A stretch of DNA of 64,000 bases from Heliocybe sulcata (Eukaryota; Basidiomycota; Agaricomycetes; Gloeophyllales; Gloeophyllaceae). Of the stretch, positions 47,308-58,872 are shown piece after piece. Below the pieces are notes generated by a model, which was given only the letters and a program-made list of their open reading frames with translations, searched no databases and was not told the DNA's origin. Where the stretch lies: NCBI GenBank assembly GCA_004369045.1, contig ML213525.1:437789-501788 (forward strand), written 5' to 3'. Made by a program: the position numbers and the translations under genes. Position 1 is the stretch's first letter, and each line of letters opens with the position of its first letter.

Positions 47308-49568
47308 CTATACCGACACCGCACACCGCCCACTCGCCTCGCGCTCCCCGAAGACGACCTCCGCCGCGACCTCCAACGCTGGCACCGTAAACTCGAACGT
47401 CGCAAGCACCGCCATCCCGCCCAAGTCGACGCCCTCCTCGCTTGCCCCGTTCACATCGTACGGCCCGCATGTCGCCACCACCACCATCTTCACCTTTTCC
47501 AAGTTCAAACTCTCCTTTACACGCCGCAGGTACTCTACTTGCCACCGGCTCGTCTGCGCATTTCGAGTCGCGAATATCACCGCCTTTGTTTCTCCTAGCT
47601 TAGGCGGGAGGTCACCCGACGGTGTGTAGACAATGTGCTCGCAGGAAGGAGCTCGCTTCGCTATGGCTTGCGCGAACGCGATGTAGGACGGACCAGCGGT
47701 GTTCCTCATCCGCCCGCTCCCGTCGCGCAGTACGCCTTCCGCGTCGTCCACTGCGAGGTTAATGCCCTCGGGCCGCGGCGTAAACACCAACACCTTCCCG
47801 TCCCTCTCCAACGGCAACACCCCGGGCACCTCGATTAGCACCGCCGTACTCGCCCTATATGCCCTCCTACTCAACTCTTCATTCTCCTCCTTCAATTTCC
47901 TCCGCTCCTCCTCTCCATCTCTCAGCACCTCTTCCCATCCCTCAGCATATCTGTCTTTCATTGCCCGCACCCTCTCACCTCCCTCTCTCAGCATATCAAT
48001 GGCCAATGTCCCCGTCCCAACCGCCTCGTACACCGCCTCCACCGCCCCCACCTGCCTCTCCACAGTATGACAGACCATGACCACGTCAGCACCCGCCTCC
48101 AGCGCCATCACCGCGCCCTTTTCAATCCCATATTCCGCCGCGACGGCAGCCATCTCCAGACAGTCTGTTACAATAACACCCTTGTAGCCCAGTCGGTCCC
48201 GCAGAAGGCCGGTGGTGATGGCGCGGGAAAGCGAGGCGGGGAGGGAGTTGCCTGTGAGCTTGGGGAGGGACATGTGGCCTGTCATGATTGACGCTACTTG
48301 CTCTTCTCCCTCGAGGCGAATCTGATCGACAAACGGAACTAGCTCAATGTTCCCCAGCTCCTCCAAGTCCTTCTCAATCACTGGTAGCGCCAAGTGCGAG
48401 TCCACCCTCGTATCACCGTGCCCCGGGAAGTGCTTCAGTGACGGAGCCACCCCCGCTTCACTTAGCCCTGTCGACACTGCTCTCGCAAACTTCGCAACCT
48501 CGGCGGGATCTATTTTCATTCCCCCTCAACTGGAAATCCACGTATGAAGGAGAGCACCTCTTACCGTCCCCGAAACTTCGCACACCTACCCACGCAACCC
48601 AAGTTCATCAGCACTCTCTTCCTTGACACTGGGACCAACACGATGCTCACCGATGACAGGGTTACTGGGCTCGCTGTTCACGTCGCACACGGGTGCGTAG
48701 GTCCAGTTGATCCCTGCCATCTTGAGTTCGCGGCCTGAGGCGAGGGAGATTTGGTGGGCGAGCGAGGTGGAGCGTGTGGACGCCAGGGCGAGAGCACCGG
48801 GGCTGGTGGTGGGAGGATGAAAGAGGAGGGGGAATGAGGGACAGGAGAGGAAGAGATATCAGGAGGAAAAGAGGAGGATGTCAGAAGAGAGTAGGAGAGG
48901 AAGGAGGGGGTGCGTACAACTGCGTGCCTGCTCCGGGGTTGCTGAACGCGGATACAAGACCTGCGTGTTAAACTCTGGTAAGTACTCTAGCTCCTCACCT
49001 TAACTGCTACAGGGATAGCATGCAAAACGAGAGGTTCGCCTGAGATCGAGCCATAAGCCATCAAGATGGTCGGCGGCTCACACGTTGGTGCCCTCTGGCT
49101 CGATCGCGGGCGAGCTGAGAACGTCCCAACGCTGACACCTAACCCGCGACGCACCGTTCTCCTGATCTGTTCCGATCATCAGCGGCTGCTCATGTCCCGC
49201 CTCCTTCGCGATCTGCTGGAGCCTGCGCGTGAGCGCGCGGACTTGCTCGAAACCTGCCCACGTCAGTTCGGGCTATGCAAGATAGGAAGCGAGGGGGAGG
49301 GGTGTACTTTGGACGTTTCGTTTCATGAGAATGATGTTCCTGTTGTATGCCGTGTTCAGTTGTCGAGGGATGGATAGGGAGGAGGGACACATACCCGATG
49401 TAATACTCTCTGATCAGCCTCTCTACATCTTGACTGATGTTGTAACCGTGAAATCCGAAGACAAAGTGCTGTTCGTATCAGCCCGCGTAAGATACCGTGC
49501 TGGATAGTCTAGGGTACCTGGCCGATGTCTCTGCGTGTCTGCTGATCTAGCTCAGTAGTGTTGCTCAT
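47308..49568 (-). CDS. GH3 beta-N-acetylhexosaminidase (NagZ-like)
   Basis: Glycoside hydrolase family 3 enzyme, probably releasing N-acetylglucosamine from glycans. The start at 49568 gives [17 protein letters not shown], then [19 protein letters not shown] and [11 protein letters not shown]. Later exons give [40 protein letters not shown] and [20 protein letters not shown], all typical GH3. The long last exon holds [20 protein letters not shown], the NagZ catalytic loop with its His/Asp dyad, and [13 protein letters not shown], with the nucleophile Asp. A further domain follows after a charged helix ([20 protein letters not shown]). No secretion signal is seen, so it may be cytosolic. Stop at 47308. 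Confidence 0.9.
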
Positions 49569-49690
49569 GATAGTGTGATTAGATGAGATTGTGGCGGCCT
49601 CAGATCCATTGAGAGCACGTGTGCGTGACCATTACATAATAATATAGCTCGTACAGTCGACTCTGCCTTAACCGATAACCTGTATCGGAA
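49569..49690. other. edge of the gene-rich arm
   Basis: Upstream region of the NagZ-like gene, with a CACGTG near 49,616. Base composition becomes AT-rich from about 49,630 rightward. Confidence 0.5.
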
Positions 49691-50022
49691 AAAACTTACC
49701 TCAATTATAATCTAATGTAATTGGATAATAACCCAATTGTAATCTGAGAAGCTGGTTGCATTACAATCTGATTCTGACAAACAAGAAATAATTCTAATCA
49801 GCTTGCAATTGCCTTCCCATCCCGATACCCAGCAGGGCCCCCCAATTTGGATATAAATCTCATATAATGTGACCAGGTCTCCCCTATAGTTATACAAAGG
49901 GCCCATACACTTGATATAAATCCAATATAAAGCAACCGGCAAAGGTATATACCTTATATATATGCATATAATATGAGCCAGATTTGGTATAACCCTATAT
50001 AAATGCACCACCAGATAGCATG

Positions 50023-50604
50023 TATCCTGTTACACGTAGTCATTATTTAGTCAGTACGAAGCTTTTAAAACAAGTAATACACGTTCATTACTCCTTCTCC
50101 AGTGAATGCCGGATATTCCCAAGGATCCTTCCCATTAAGGAAGGATCAGATTCTGAAGCCCGTAGGCATCACCGGGCCTCAGTAGTAGACACTTGTATAG
50201 TCTCCCTTTAACTGGTAGTATATAGAACTGCGTAGAACTATGTAGAATATGCTAGACTACTGCATTGGCATAGTTACGAACTGTACCCGAGGCATGGCCG
50301 AGGCTGTCCTCAGGAGTATTTAAGGAGTGCTGTACGCGCCCCTAGAATATAACTTTACTTTTTCACCCCTCCTACTGTCTAAGCGTGCCTTAAGACCCAA
50401 GCTTCTATTAGTACTGCGCAACGCTACTACTAGAGCTACTAGATATTCGCAACCTAAGTACTGACTTGCTCTACTTACCGTCGCGTCTATCTAATCTTAT
50501 CATGATTACGTAATTCTGTGGCTGAGGATCAATGACTTATTTCGTGAACCTTTCACGTTGTAGATCGTTTTATTAAAGCTAATTCTACAGTTTATAACAT
50601 ATCC
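50023..50604. repeat. 5-bp target-site duplication flanking the solo LTR
   Basis: TATCC at 50023-50027 and again at 50600-50604, directly abutting the LTR ends. Confidence 0.8.
50028..50599. mobile_element. solo LTR of an LTR retrotransposon
   Basis: A 572-bp unit beginning TGTTA and ending TAACA, so a perfect 5-bp terminal inverted repeat with the canonical TG...CA ends, and flanked by a perfect TATCC duplication. It contains a TATA-like GAGTATTTAAGG near 50,312 followed by a pyrimidine-rich block, as expected in an LTR promoter. No internal region is present, so it is a solo LTR left by recombination. The intact duplication suggests a fairly young insertion. Superfamily (copia or gypsy) cannot be told from the LTR alone. 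Confidence 0.8.
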
Positions 50605-50973
50605 AGTATAACTGCCCTGCAAGTTTATACAAAGGCACCTCAATATCATACACCCCATATATAAATATAGCAGTGCAGTAGACAATCCCATATAAACTGA
50701 CATACAAAGCATACGAATGCAGTACAAACCCCCAGCCACATCTCATAAACCCAGTATAAATAGCCTGAGATACCCTAAAATTCTGGTATAAATCCAGTGC
50801 AGTCCTATACATGCCCAGTATAATGTCGCCTTAACCATATACAGTCAATACATACATCCTATATAATCCTGGCTCAATCATGTATAAGCATACCATAATG
50901 TGGCCACATTATATCCAGTATAATCTGACTACAACAATAAACATATATGGAGTACTAATGTTGTGCATATGAG

Positions 50974-50993
50974 TTTACCATAGTTGTGGTAAA
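50974..50993. repeat. inverted repeat TTTACCA/TGGTAAA
   Basis: A 7-bp perfect inverted repeat with a 6-bp loop at the right edge of the AT-rich stretch. Confidence 0.5.
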
Positions 50994-51011
50994 ATATATA
51001 TATGAGTTAGG

Positions 51012-51025
51012 GCCCACTAGTGGGC
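51012..51025. repeat. 14-bp perfect palindrome GCCCACTAGTGGGC
   Basis: Self-complementary over all 14 bases, just right of the AT-rich stretch and 19 bp from another inverted repeat. Confidence 0.6.
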
Positions 51026-52057
51026 TGACCTGCATTCAGTCGGAACAATGGCCTGCTCCTAGACATCGGCGCTCCACTCTCGACCCTGGTCTAGGCACCG
51101 GCATGTTGCTATCGAATGACGCGTCTCTTGCTGAAGTTCTGGCCATGGTCCCACATGCTATTGTCCCTGTTATCTGAGTGTATCGAGTCACATCTGCTTA
51201 TGCCAAACTGGCCAGGCTCATCGAACAATAGATGCTCGGTGTATGCTAGTGACATCCCCAATGTGGCCAACATTGCTGACGTGCTGGAGCTGCTCACCAA
51301 GACTCGGACCTTGGACCGGCGCTGCTTGAGCATGCTCACTCACAATTAGACGCCTTATCGATCTCGCTTGCCGACTCGCTATCAAAATCTTCAATTGTTT
51401 CGTGCAGTGGGGCTAGTGGCAGCACTTGTATGACTCATTCAAGATAGCATGTGCAGCGTCAGTGCACTTTGGTTGAAGGAGCAGTTTAGCGGGTTAGGAT
51501 TGGACGATGGACTTGATAGTGGGGCGAGCGACAACTGGGTGCAGCATATGGTTTGGCTATCAGTGAAGTGACTCAGGCAGATGGTGAGACAATAGGAGGA
51601 TGACAAGGTAGTGCTAGTAGACTGTAGCATACTTGTATTTAAGGATGATTTTCTCTTTGAACAATCTAAGTTACTTTCTCCCATTTACATCTCAGTTTAG
51701 CATCAGAGTCTTCAGCGACCAAGGCACTCATTGTGTCTTCCGACTTTGTCAAGAGTTTCTACCAGTGTTCTTCTAAAGCCAACAACTGCTAGTATCATAT
51801 GCGCTCAATCCAGTACTCCTCTCCGAAGCAACCTCGTGTGTTGTAGTAAATCCATTCACCATCATTGTCAAAGTTTAGGTTGTTGCTGTTGCTGTCGGCA
51901 CCGCTGTCACTGTCACTGCCTTACTTCAGCAACTTCAGTTCATTAGTGCCAGCCATACAAATGCTGTGTGCTACGATTCTGGTATCAAAGGCCCCTCCCC
52001 ATAGCACATCTTTCACCTCATTGTTCCCCTCGAACTAATCTATACCCTTCAATTCCC
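51026..52057. other. non-coding stretch, possible decayed LTR-like sequence
   Basis: No gene seen. A TATTTAAGG word near 51,637 and the sequence at the right end suggest that part of this stretch belongs to an old LTR element. Confidence 0.35.
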
Positions 52058-52150
52058 CAGACCTCGCAGCTGCGTACTACCAAGGGTTTGGTGGTATTGT
52101 GTGGTTGTTTGTTCTTTCTAGGTCTTTGTTTCGGGTCTCGTTGAGTGTCA
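52058..52150. mobile_element. old LTR-element fragment, related to 59,046-59,140
   Basis: CAGACCTCGCA followed by AAGGGTTTGGTG and a TGTGG/TCTAGGTCT region matches the stretch beside the minus-strand copia fragment at about 70 percent by eye. It includes a hairpin at 52075-52096. Probably an LTR/internal junction of a copia-type element. It looks old and is not whole. Confidence 0.5.
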
Positions 52151-52943
52151 CTGTCTCATCACCATACCTCAGTCCTTCGTCCAATCCCAACACACAACCC
52201 TGAGCCTATCCCTAAGTGGCTCCTGCCGCTCCCGCTATATCAAAGACAAGCTGTATGGCAACCTCACTTGTGCCTGCTGACTACAGCCATTCCTGATGGC
52301 ATCGGGAAACATGTGTCTGATGGTGAGTATGCCGGACTTGGCATTAGCAGCATCAACTGTGCTGGCAGCTGGTGCACCATGTGCCAGACAGCCACAAATG
52401 CCTCAGCCCTCTGAGACTCCTGCATAGACTCGCTCTACTGAGCCATGGGCCATACAGTTGCCAGGAATGACAGTGACTGCCAAGTCGATGATGAGTCAGC
52501 CGGCCAGGTGTGCTGAAACAACCAGTCATTTGGCAGTGGCTGGACATTCATATGAGCTAATTGCTATTAGTCATCAGCTAGCCGGAGTTTCCGTGGCAGC
52601 ATCAGCTGAGAAGGATGGCAATTTGACTGAATACAGCCCAGGTGGCAATGCTGATGTGTCCTCACTGATGTTGAATGGAAGTGTTGTCATCCCAGAATAG
52701 TGTAGTTGGTGCATAGAGTCCAGTTAGCTGCCGGCACCAAGAATAATGAGAGACTGCCACAAGAAGACACCAGGAATAGAGCAGTGTATCTGAGAATAGC
52801 ACAGAAGCTCAGGGAAGTGCAGAAGTCCCACTAAACGTGATTTCTGGGGCCAGGAATGCAGTGGGGCATATCAGCAGGATGATACAAACCCATTACTCTT
52901 GATATCTTTGCCCTGAGAGCATCCACACACTTGATTCAACATT
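52151..52943. other. non-coding stretch
   Basis: Short open frames on both strands without motifs. Nothing I can assign. Confidence 0.4.
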
Positions 52944-53979
52944 CTACAGCTGCTGCTGGCTGAAGGGGATAGATGCAGCATCATGCCAGCACATCAGTCC
53001 CATCCAGGCACCCAGACCATTGAATGTCCTCTTGTCTGATGTAATGATGTTGTGGATCAGCTTGAGGTCTTCTTCAGCCTCACTTGCACTGGCCCACAGG
53101 TCGTAGTGCTCAAGCACACTCTGGGTCTCGAGGTACCAGTCAGGCCTGTGGTTATTGTCCCAAATGATGTTCCATGGCTGGTAATTCTATTAATATTGGG
53201 GTTTTGACAGATATGTGTCTTGCTTACCTGGGTACCCAGTCGCAAATCCTGAGCACCAACAGCTTGACACATACTTCCCAATCTCATGGTAACAAAGGCT
53301 GAAGATCTATCAGAATATAAGTTTCAATATGTAGTAGCCACTTACCCTGGTGATCTACAGCGGACAGCGTGTACTTGGGTCCTACAATAGTGAACATTTT
53401 TCTTACATACTGAGTCTCACTTGTGGCAATGGTTGGGTCATCCAATAGGCTTGGAAGCTTGAAGGACTTCCCCAGCTTTCTGCAAGGTATAATGTCCTTG
53501 AAAAGACCATGGTATCAACTGGGCCTCTGTCCCAGGATGCACAATCAGCACTAGCTATTCTAATGTAAACCAGCCAACAGATGCAAGATTCACAGAATAA
53601 ACTCACTTCAGCTATGGCAATGGCCATCTCTTTACCCCTCACAATAGCATGAACTGGCTGCATTGCCATTCTCACATGAGGATGATGCCCTTCTTGCAGT
53701 CCAGCCCAAATCTTTGATGCAGAGTAGCACCTGTAGAACATGGTAGGTTTGAGTAGGGATTCAGGATCTATTTTTGACTGAGTATAACCCACCTTCTGGT
53801 TCTGGTATTATCTGAACCTTCTTCTTGCCACTCAGCAGCTTATCCAGGCCCAAAGCCTCAATGGAGAAGCCACCACAACCAGACAAATCCATGATCTGTG
53901 GTGGGCTCAGCTCACCAAACAGAGCAGGGTTAAATTCAAGAAAACCTGGCAGGATCTGCTTAAGTCTCTGTTGTTGCAT
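52944..53979 (-). CDS. multi-exon gene of unknown function in the repeat island
   Basis: Unrecognised. The likely start at 53979 gives MQQQRLKQILPGFLEFNPAL, then FGELSPPQIMDLSGCGGFSI and SGKKKVQIIPEPEG before a GT donor. Downstream exons include LGKSFKLPSLLDDPTIATSE, YVRKMFTIVGPKYTLSAVDH and, in the last exon, YLETQSVLEHYDLWASASEA and GLGAWMGLMCWHDAASIPF, ending QQQL with TAG at 52944. These read as real protein with short introns, but the middle exons (about 53,540-53,790) can be read in more than one frame, so the model is not settled. It could be a host gene caught in the island or part of an unlabelled transposon. Confidence 0.4.
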
Positions 53980-54990
53980 TTATTTAGCTTGACTAAGTAC
54001 CCGTAAGGCCATCTGGACTTCTGCTCCCTGTTGGATATTGCTCAATAATATCCCAAGTAAATTTGTTATGGATTTTGTTTAGCCCAGATGTGGAATATTC
54101 CAGTATTACATTTCAAGTAGTATATAAAGCCCGAGGAAAAGTAGCCTCCTCATGGACCTGTAATCTAAGGCCTAACAGCCACTTGTATTAGTCCTATCAA
54201 AAATCTACACTCCCAGCCTCAGCAAACAGGTATTCAAAGTGGTTCAGAACCCAGGCCTCAGGCATAGTAGCACAGCCAGCAAAAAGATAATATTAACCAA
54301 GATTTGAGAACACAATATCTTCTAGTCTAATAGTGTTCACAAAGCTCCTGGTGTTTGAAGGACACGCATCCTTGCACTACATGTACACACCATGGCACAC
54401 TTTGTCACAGCTTGTGACATCACTGCAATGCCAGGTAAAGTGACTCCCTTACATTTGAGGACTTGTACATGTACCAGGATTTTGGTCTGTATGAGTAGTA
54501 ATAGGCTGTATATATCAATTCAAAATAAGAAGTGGGGGTATCTCTTTGCACTTCATCTAAGCCAGCCTGTGCACAGTCGCAGAGTGACATAGCGCCCACT
54601 TACCAGATGGGGAATGAGTGTCTGCCATAGCTCTTTACCAAAACACTTCTCCACAGCCTGGCTTCAAGAGCTCGTCTCCAGCTGCACAACCACACTAACA
54701 TCAAGAACTAAGGCACCCAACTTCCTCAATCAGGTTCAGACATTCCTGGCATGTATCTATTAAGGTACATTGCTGGTGTTCATTTTATTCATCTCCTTCA
54801 TTTACTACTGCCTCTTTTTGGGCCTCGAATCCCTGCCAGAGTGGTGGAAGACCATCCTGCTTCCCTAGGAGAGTAGAGGAGACCCCATTGAACATGGAGA
54901 GGGCGGATGGTGTGAGCATGGCAGGGTGCGCAGGTGAGTATCAATATCAGTTTGGAGTGAATGAGCATGCTGACATACAAGCAGCTCCTC
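53980..54990. other. non-coding stretch with a TATA-like element
   Basis: No convincing gene. TATATAAAG at 54121-54129 on the plus strand has the look of a promoter, but no gene clearly follows. Confidence 0.4.
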
Positions 54991-54999
54991 CCATACCTC

Positions 55000-57560
55000 G
55001 ACCTTAGCTCTTCCTAGTGCTGCATTTGGCTACAACCCACACCTGGTCACTTGCACCTACACCTCTTCTCGCTGCCTGTGCACGCCTCCACCATGGGCCT
55101 GTTACCACTGTATGCAACACATCAGAACTCTATCATGATAGTCCAAAAATGGCCCAGTTGGCTAAGAGAGGAATGGGTTTACCATTATGGATATATTTAA
55201 TGAATGCACAGGGTGTCATGCATGGAATGTACTCCTCAAGCAAGCAAGACTTCACTTGGATAGTCACCACTGCACCATTCATCACTGAACCATGGAACAT
55301 GGCAATGCCAGTATGCACAAAGCAGAGCTGGGAGATCTTGAGGCTATTGGGTAAGGGATTGGAGCACTGGGCCATATGGTAAGACACAAAGCTGCAGGTC
55401 CTGTCCATAAGGCAATGTGCGCAATACAAAGTATTAGCCCCCTTGACAACCTTCTTCAATTCATCGGCACTGTTGTAACGACCTACTTTGATATTCCTCC
55501 AGTTGTCTGAGTCATCATCTGTTAGCTTGGACCATGCCTTAGCCTTAGCCTTCTTACAGTTCTTGTGTTTGTAAGGACACTTGACAACAATTTCTGCATT
55601 CAGCACAACACCTAGGCCTGTGGAAGCCAGGGGGTGGAGGGTAAGCTCACTGAGATAGGCAGTCTTGAATGTACCCATCCTGATACAAGTAGCCACATGT
55701 GTGATCAGACTACCATGGCTTCCTGGTACTGATAGATCCAGCACAGCCTTAGCCGAATCATTCAAGAGCTCATGGATGCTGTGAGAGGGGATAGTGTAGT
55801 AATGTATGGACTCTGTGGGATCTCTCACTGGATAGCAAGAGAACAATCCAACAATTAGCATTGCACACAAGATGAAGGGCTAGAAAGCTACTTATGCATA
55901 TACATCTCACTTGTTGCCCTGAGTTGCCCTGACAGAAGATTAAATATGACTGTACTATCTGGGGACTCAAATGCAGCAGGGATCAGGCACTTTGAGGGAG
56001 GTGTCACGGGTGTGTCTGAGTGATCAGTACTCTGCAAAATTCAAGAATGTGAGTTTCAAGTTGTCTAGTGCCATAAGATGCAACATATGACTCACATCCA
56101 ATGCTCACTTTTCAGACAGTGTGACTGGATGCTGGTTGGGTAACTGGTAGAGAGTACCGGTTTTATCTAAAGGCATTGCGACTGAGGGCAGGAAAGAAGC
56201 ATGGACAGTAGATGCAGGGCATTCAGGAGTGAAGCATGAGGAGGAAGCTTGACATGTCCCACAGCTGGTAGGGACTGATGTACAAGTGTCAGAAGTTGGC
56301 TGCTGTGACTGTAGAGCATACTGCTTGTGCTCCAACTCCCGCTCACTGCGGCTCATAAGAATCAGGTCCCACTGATCAGGGACATCCTGCTGGAGTGTTC
56401 CATCATCATTGCTCTGTAGAATTATTGAAGTGAGTAATCCCATGGCAGCTGTAAGTGCAGATATGCTTACACTCAAGTCCTGATTAGCAGCAAACAGCTC
56501 CCAAGCCTTCCACTGCGCAGCATCAATCACAAGAGTGATATGGACTCCTCCTTTAGGAGGCTTGAAGATGTGCTTTACCACACCCTTCATAGTGGAGTCC
56601 TGGAAGCATCTTGTCCAGAAGTATGTCTGGTCAGGAGGATGGGCACCAATATCTACCCAGCCTCTGTTGCTGACATCACGCAGCACCATGGTGTCTCAGG
56701 CGAAAGCAAACCCAGGGCATGCACCTGTTAGCTTGATGGCCATCTTGTATGGACATACACTCAAAGGTCTCTTGCAGAGAAATCCACTCTGACTGCCCAA
56801 AAAGTCTTATGCAAGTTCTGCAGTCGATTGGTGATCAGCTTAGAGGTTGATTCGATGACAGACAGATGATTCTCACATTAACAAGGGAGGGTTTGACTTC
56901 ACCTGGAGTCTCATACTGAACGGTGACATCCAGAATGATTGTCTCTGCCAGCTGGCTGGCATACAACAATCAAGCCATGCAAGCACACTCCACAGCATAC
57001 TGAGGATGGGCAGATGTGTATCCAACTGCTGATCATCCAGATACATGAGCCAGAGAAGGAGGAAAGAGTGGTGGCATGGTGGCTGTTATGCCAGGCAGTG
57101 GTGGTGGCAGTATCATCGAAGCACCTGGGTTGGATTGAGGTATGCCAGGGGGCATTCCAACCAGCATAGCATGCACATGGGCATGATCTGGACATTCATG
57201 ATTACATATTCCTTATAGTTCAGAATGACTATAGCTTACCATGGCACTGGGCATCATTCAGGACTGACAGCAGCTGACCAGGGAGGAACAGCAGGGGTAG
57301 TCTGACCTGGATATCACAAGTGTTTATAGCAGCAAATCACAATAAAGAGTTTTGTACTCACAGACTACTGTGCCTTTTCGCTGTAAGATTATGCCATAGC
57401 AAGAGTGACAAACTGAGTGGGACAGTTTAGTTGGGTTGCTACTGTTGATGCAGCCTTGCCATTCTCCCAGATTGATGACAGTGAGACAACTGCCATGCTT
57501 ACAGGTAGCTGACTTGTCTTCAATAGCAGTAATATTGGCATAGACTTCCTGACTTTGCAT
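55000..57560 (-). pseudogene. alpha-type protein kinase, apparently truncated
   Basis: Resembles the alpha-kinase proteins expanded in mushrooms. The start at 57560 gives MQSQEVYANITAIED and a Cys/His-rich N-terminus (CKHGSC, CHSCYGIIL). A Pro-rich stretch follows near 57,000-57,190, then LAETIILDVTVQYETPGEVK. The next piece has RCFQDSTMKGVVKHIFKPPK and GGVHITLVIDAAQWKAWE. The kinase part has MGTFKTAYLSELTLHPLAS, EIVVKCPYKHK (likely ATP-site Lys), YNSADELKKVVKGANTLYCA, LCFVHTGIAMFHGS and CLLEEYIP...FIKYIHNGKPIPLL, all matching the family. After this, near 55,130, an EF-MCCIQW-like piece is followed by sequence with stops and no clear zinc module or DxQG motif. The Pro-rich stretch also contains an in-frame stop in the best reading. 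So it is probably inactive. Confidence 0.65.
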
Positions 57561-58864
57561 AGTTGGCAACTAGATGAGCTAAAGTGATAGCAGTCTCTGA
57601 GCAGTCCAGTTCCATTGACTTGGTACTCCAAACATACACCGGTGATATGGTCAATCAGGGTTTAGGGCTCCGAAAACACATTTTGGGGTCGTTTCGCGAT
57701 CATGGCGACATTGCGACTCTATCATGTGTACGCTCGCCGCTGACAGCTCCTTGGAAGGTGAGCGACAACTCTACTGGCAACCCCGACTATTCACTCTGGC
57801 AGCGAACTTGCGACTCTATTCCCTGCAGCGCGGTGACACTCTGTCTATTCAGTGGGACACAGTTCAGATGAGCTATTCTCGTCTCGGAGCTATTCTTGGA
57901 CATGGCCACAACAACGCATAGGCTCTGGTGGCCGGATCTTTCCAATTGAGTCACTAGCAACTCGGCACAACACAGCCCGTTTGGTTCCGAGGAGTCTAGG
58001 CCCTCGAGTCATTCTAGATCGACCATCCCACTCAATGTCCCGCCTGTCGTTCCCATCATCACCACTGCCACCCATTGGGGCACATGCTCAGGGCACTTGT
58101 ATACATCAATCATTGCCTCCATCATCGGTCTCCGGCTCCCTCTGTGAAATGCATCAACCGCCTGACCCACTTCCTCTTTCGGCAGGCCCACACCCCTCTT
58201 CGGCAACTACGCCCGCCACTCAAGTTACTGTGGCATCACCGCATTGACACAAGGTTTTGTATGGTGTGGCGCGAGGACAAGACTCACTGCACGTTTCAAG
58301 CTAGGCTACGAGCATACTCATGTGGGCACCGCGCCGTGAAGAGACAATGGGATTGGTAGGAGTAGTTAGGTACAGGGCAGTTGGGCTGATGCGTGCCTTG
58401 TGGACGAGCGCGCAACTCAGGAGATGGGTTGCGGGAGTTGGTTTCTCTTCATGTTTGACTGCGAGTAGTGTAGCAGCCACATTTGTACTTAATCTCTTTC
58501 TTATTGTCTCAAAAATACAAGTTATCTTCACCCTTCGTATTTTGTTGTTGGTGCCAGAGTTTCCTCCAGAGAATAAGGCTTGCATCTGCCTTCAGACTTC
58601 ACCCAGAGTTTATCGCAACCTCCCGACAGCACGCGCGGCAAGTAAGTCCCTTCAGTTCGAGTTTTTGTAAGTCCGGCCTTGTGCGCCGCCTGTTTCATTG
58701 ACCGCGTTCGAGTTTCCTCAAGTTTTAGTATTACGTGCAGCGCACCGATGGTGTTGTACACACACCTTGATCGCATTGCATAGGTGACGCCGAATCCACT
58801 CCCTCCGAGTCTGTGTGACCAGTGCGCGCTTCGCAACAGCTTGAGAAGTTATTTTTAGAAGTGC
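57561..58864. other. non-coding stretch between the kinase gene and the copia fragment
   Basis: GC content rises again from about 57,660. Open frames up to 131 codons lack motifs. No gene called. Confidence 0.4.
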
Positions 58865-58872
58865 GCACCGAG

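Larger units (their letters stand above)
49690..51000. repeat. AT-rich repeat stretch with many tataa-type words
   Basis: Two halves (about 49,690-50,022 and 50,605-51,000) share words such as AGTATAA, ATATAAAT, TATACAAAGG and CCCATAT in irregular spacing. There is no credible gene. The halves flank a solo LTR and would be continuous without it. Probably a decayed transposon or low-complexity region; the family is not recognisable. Confidence 0.55.
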
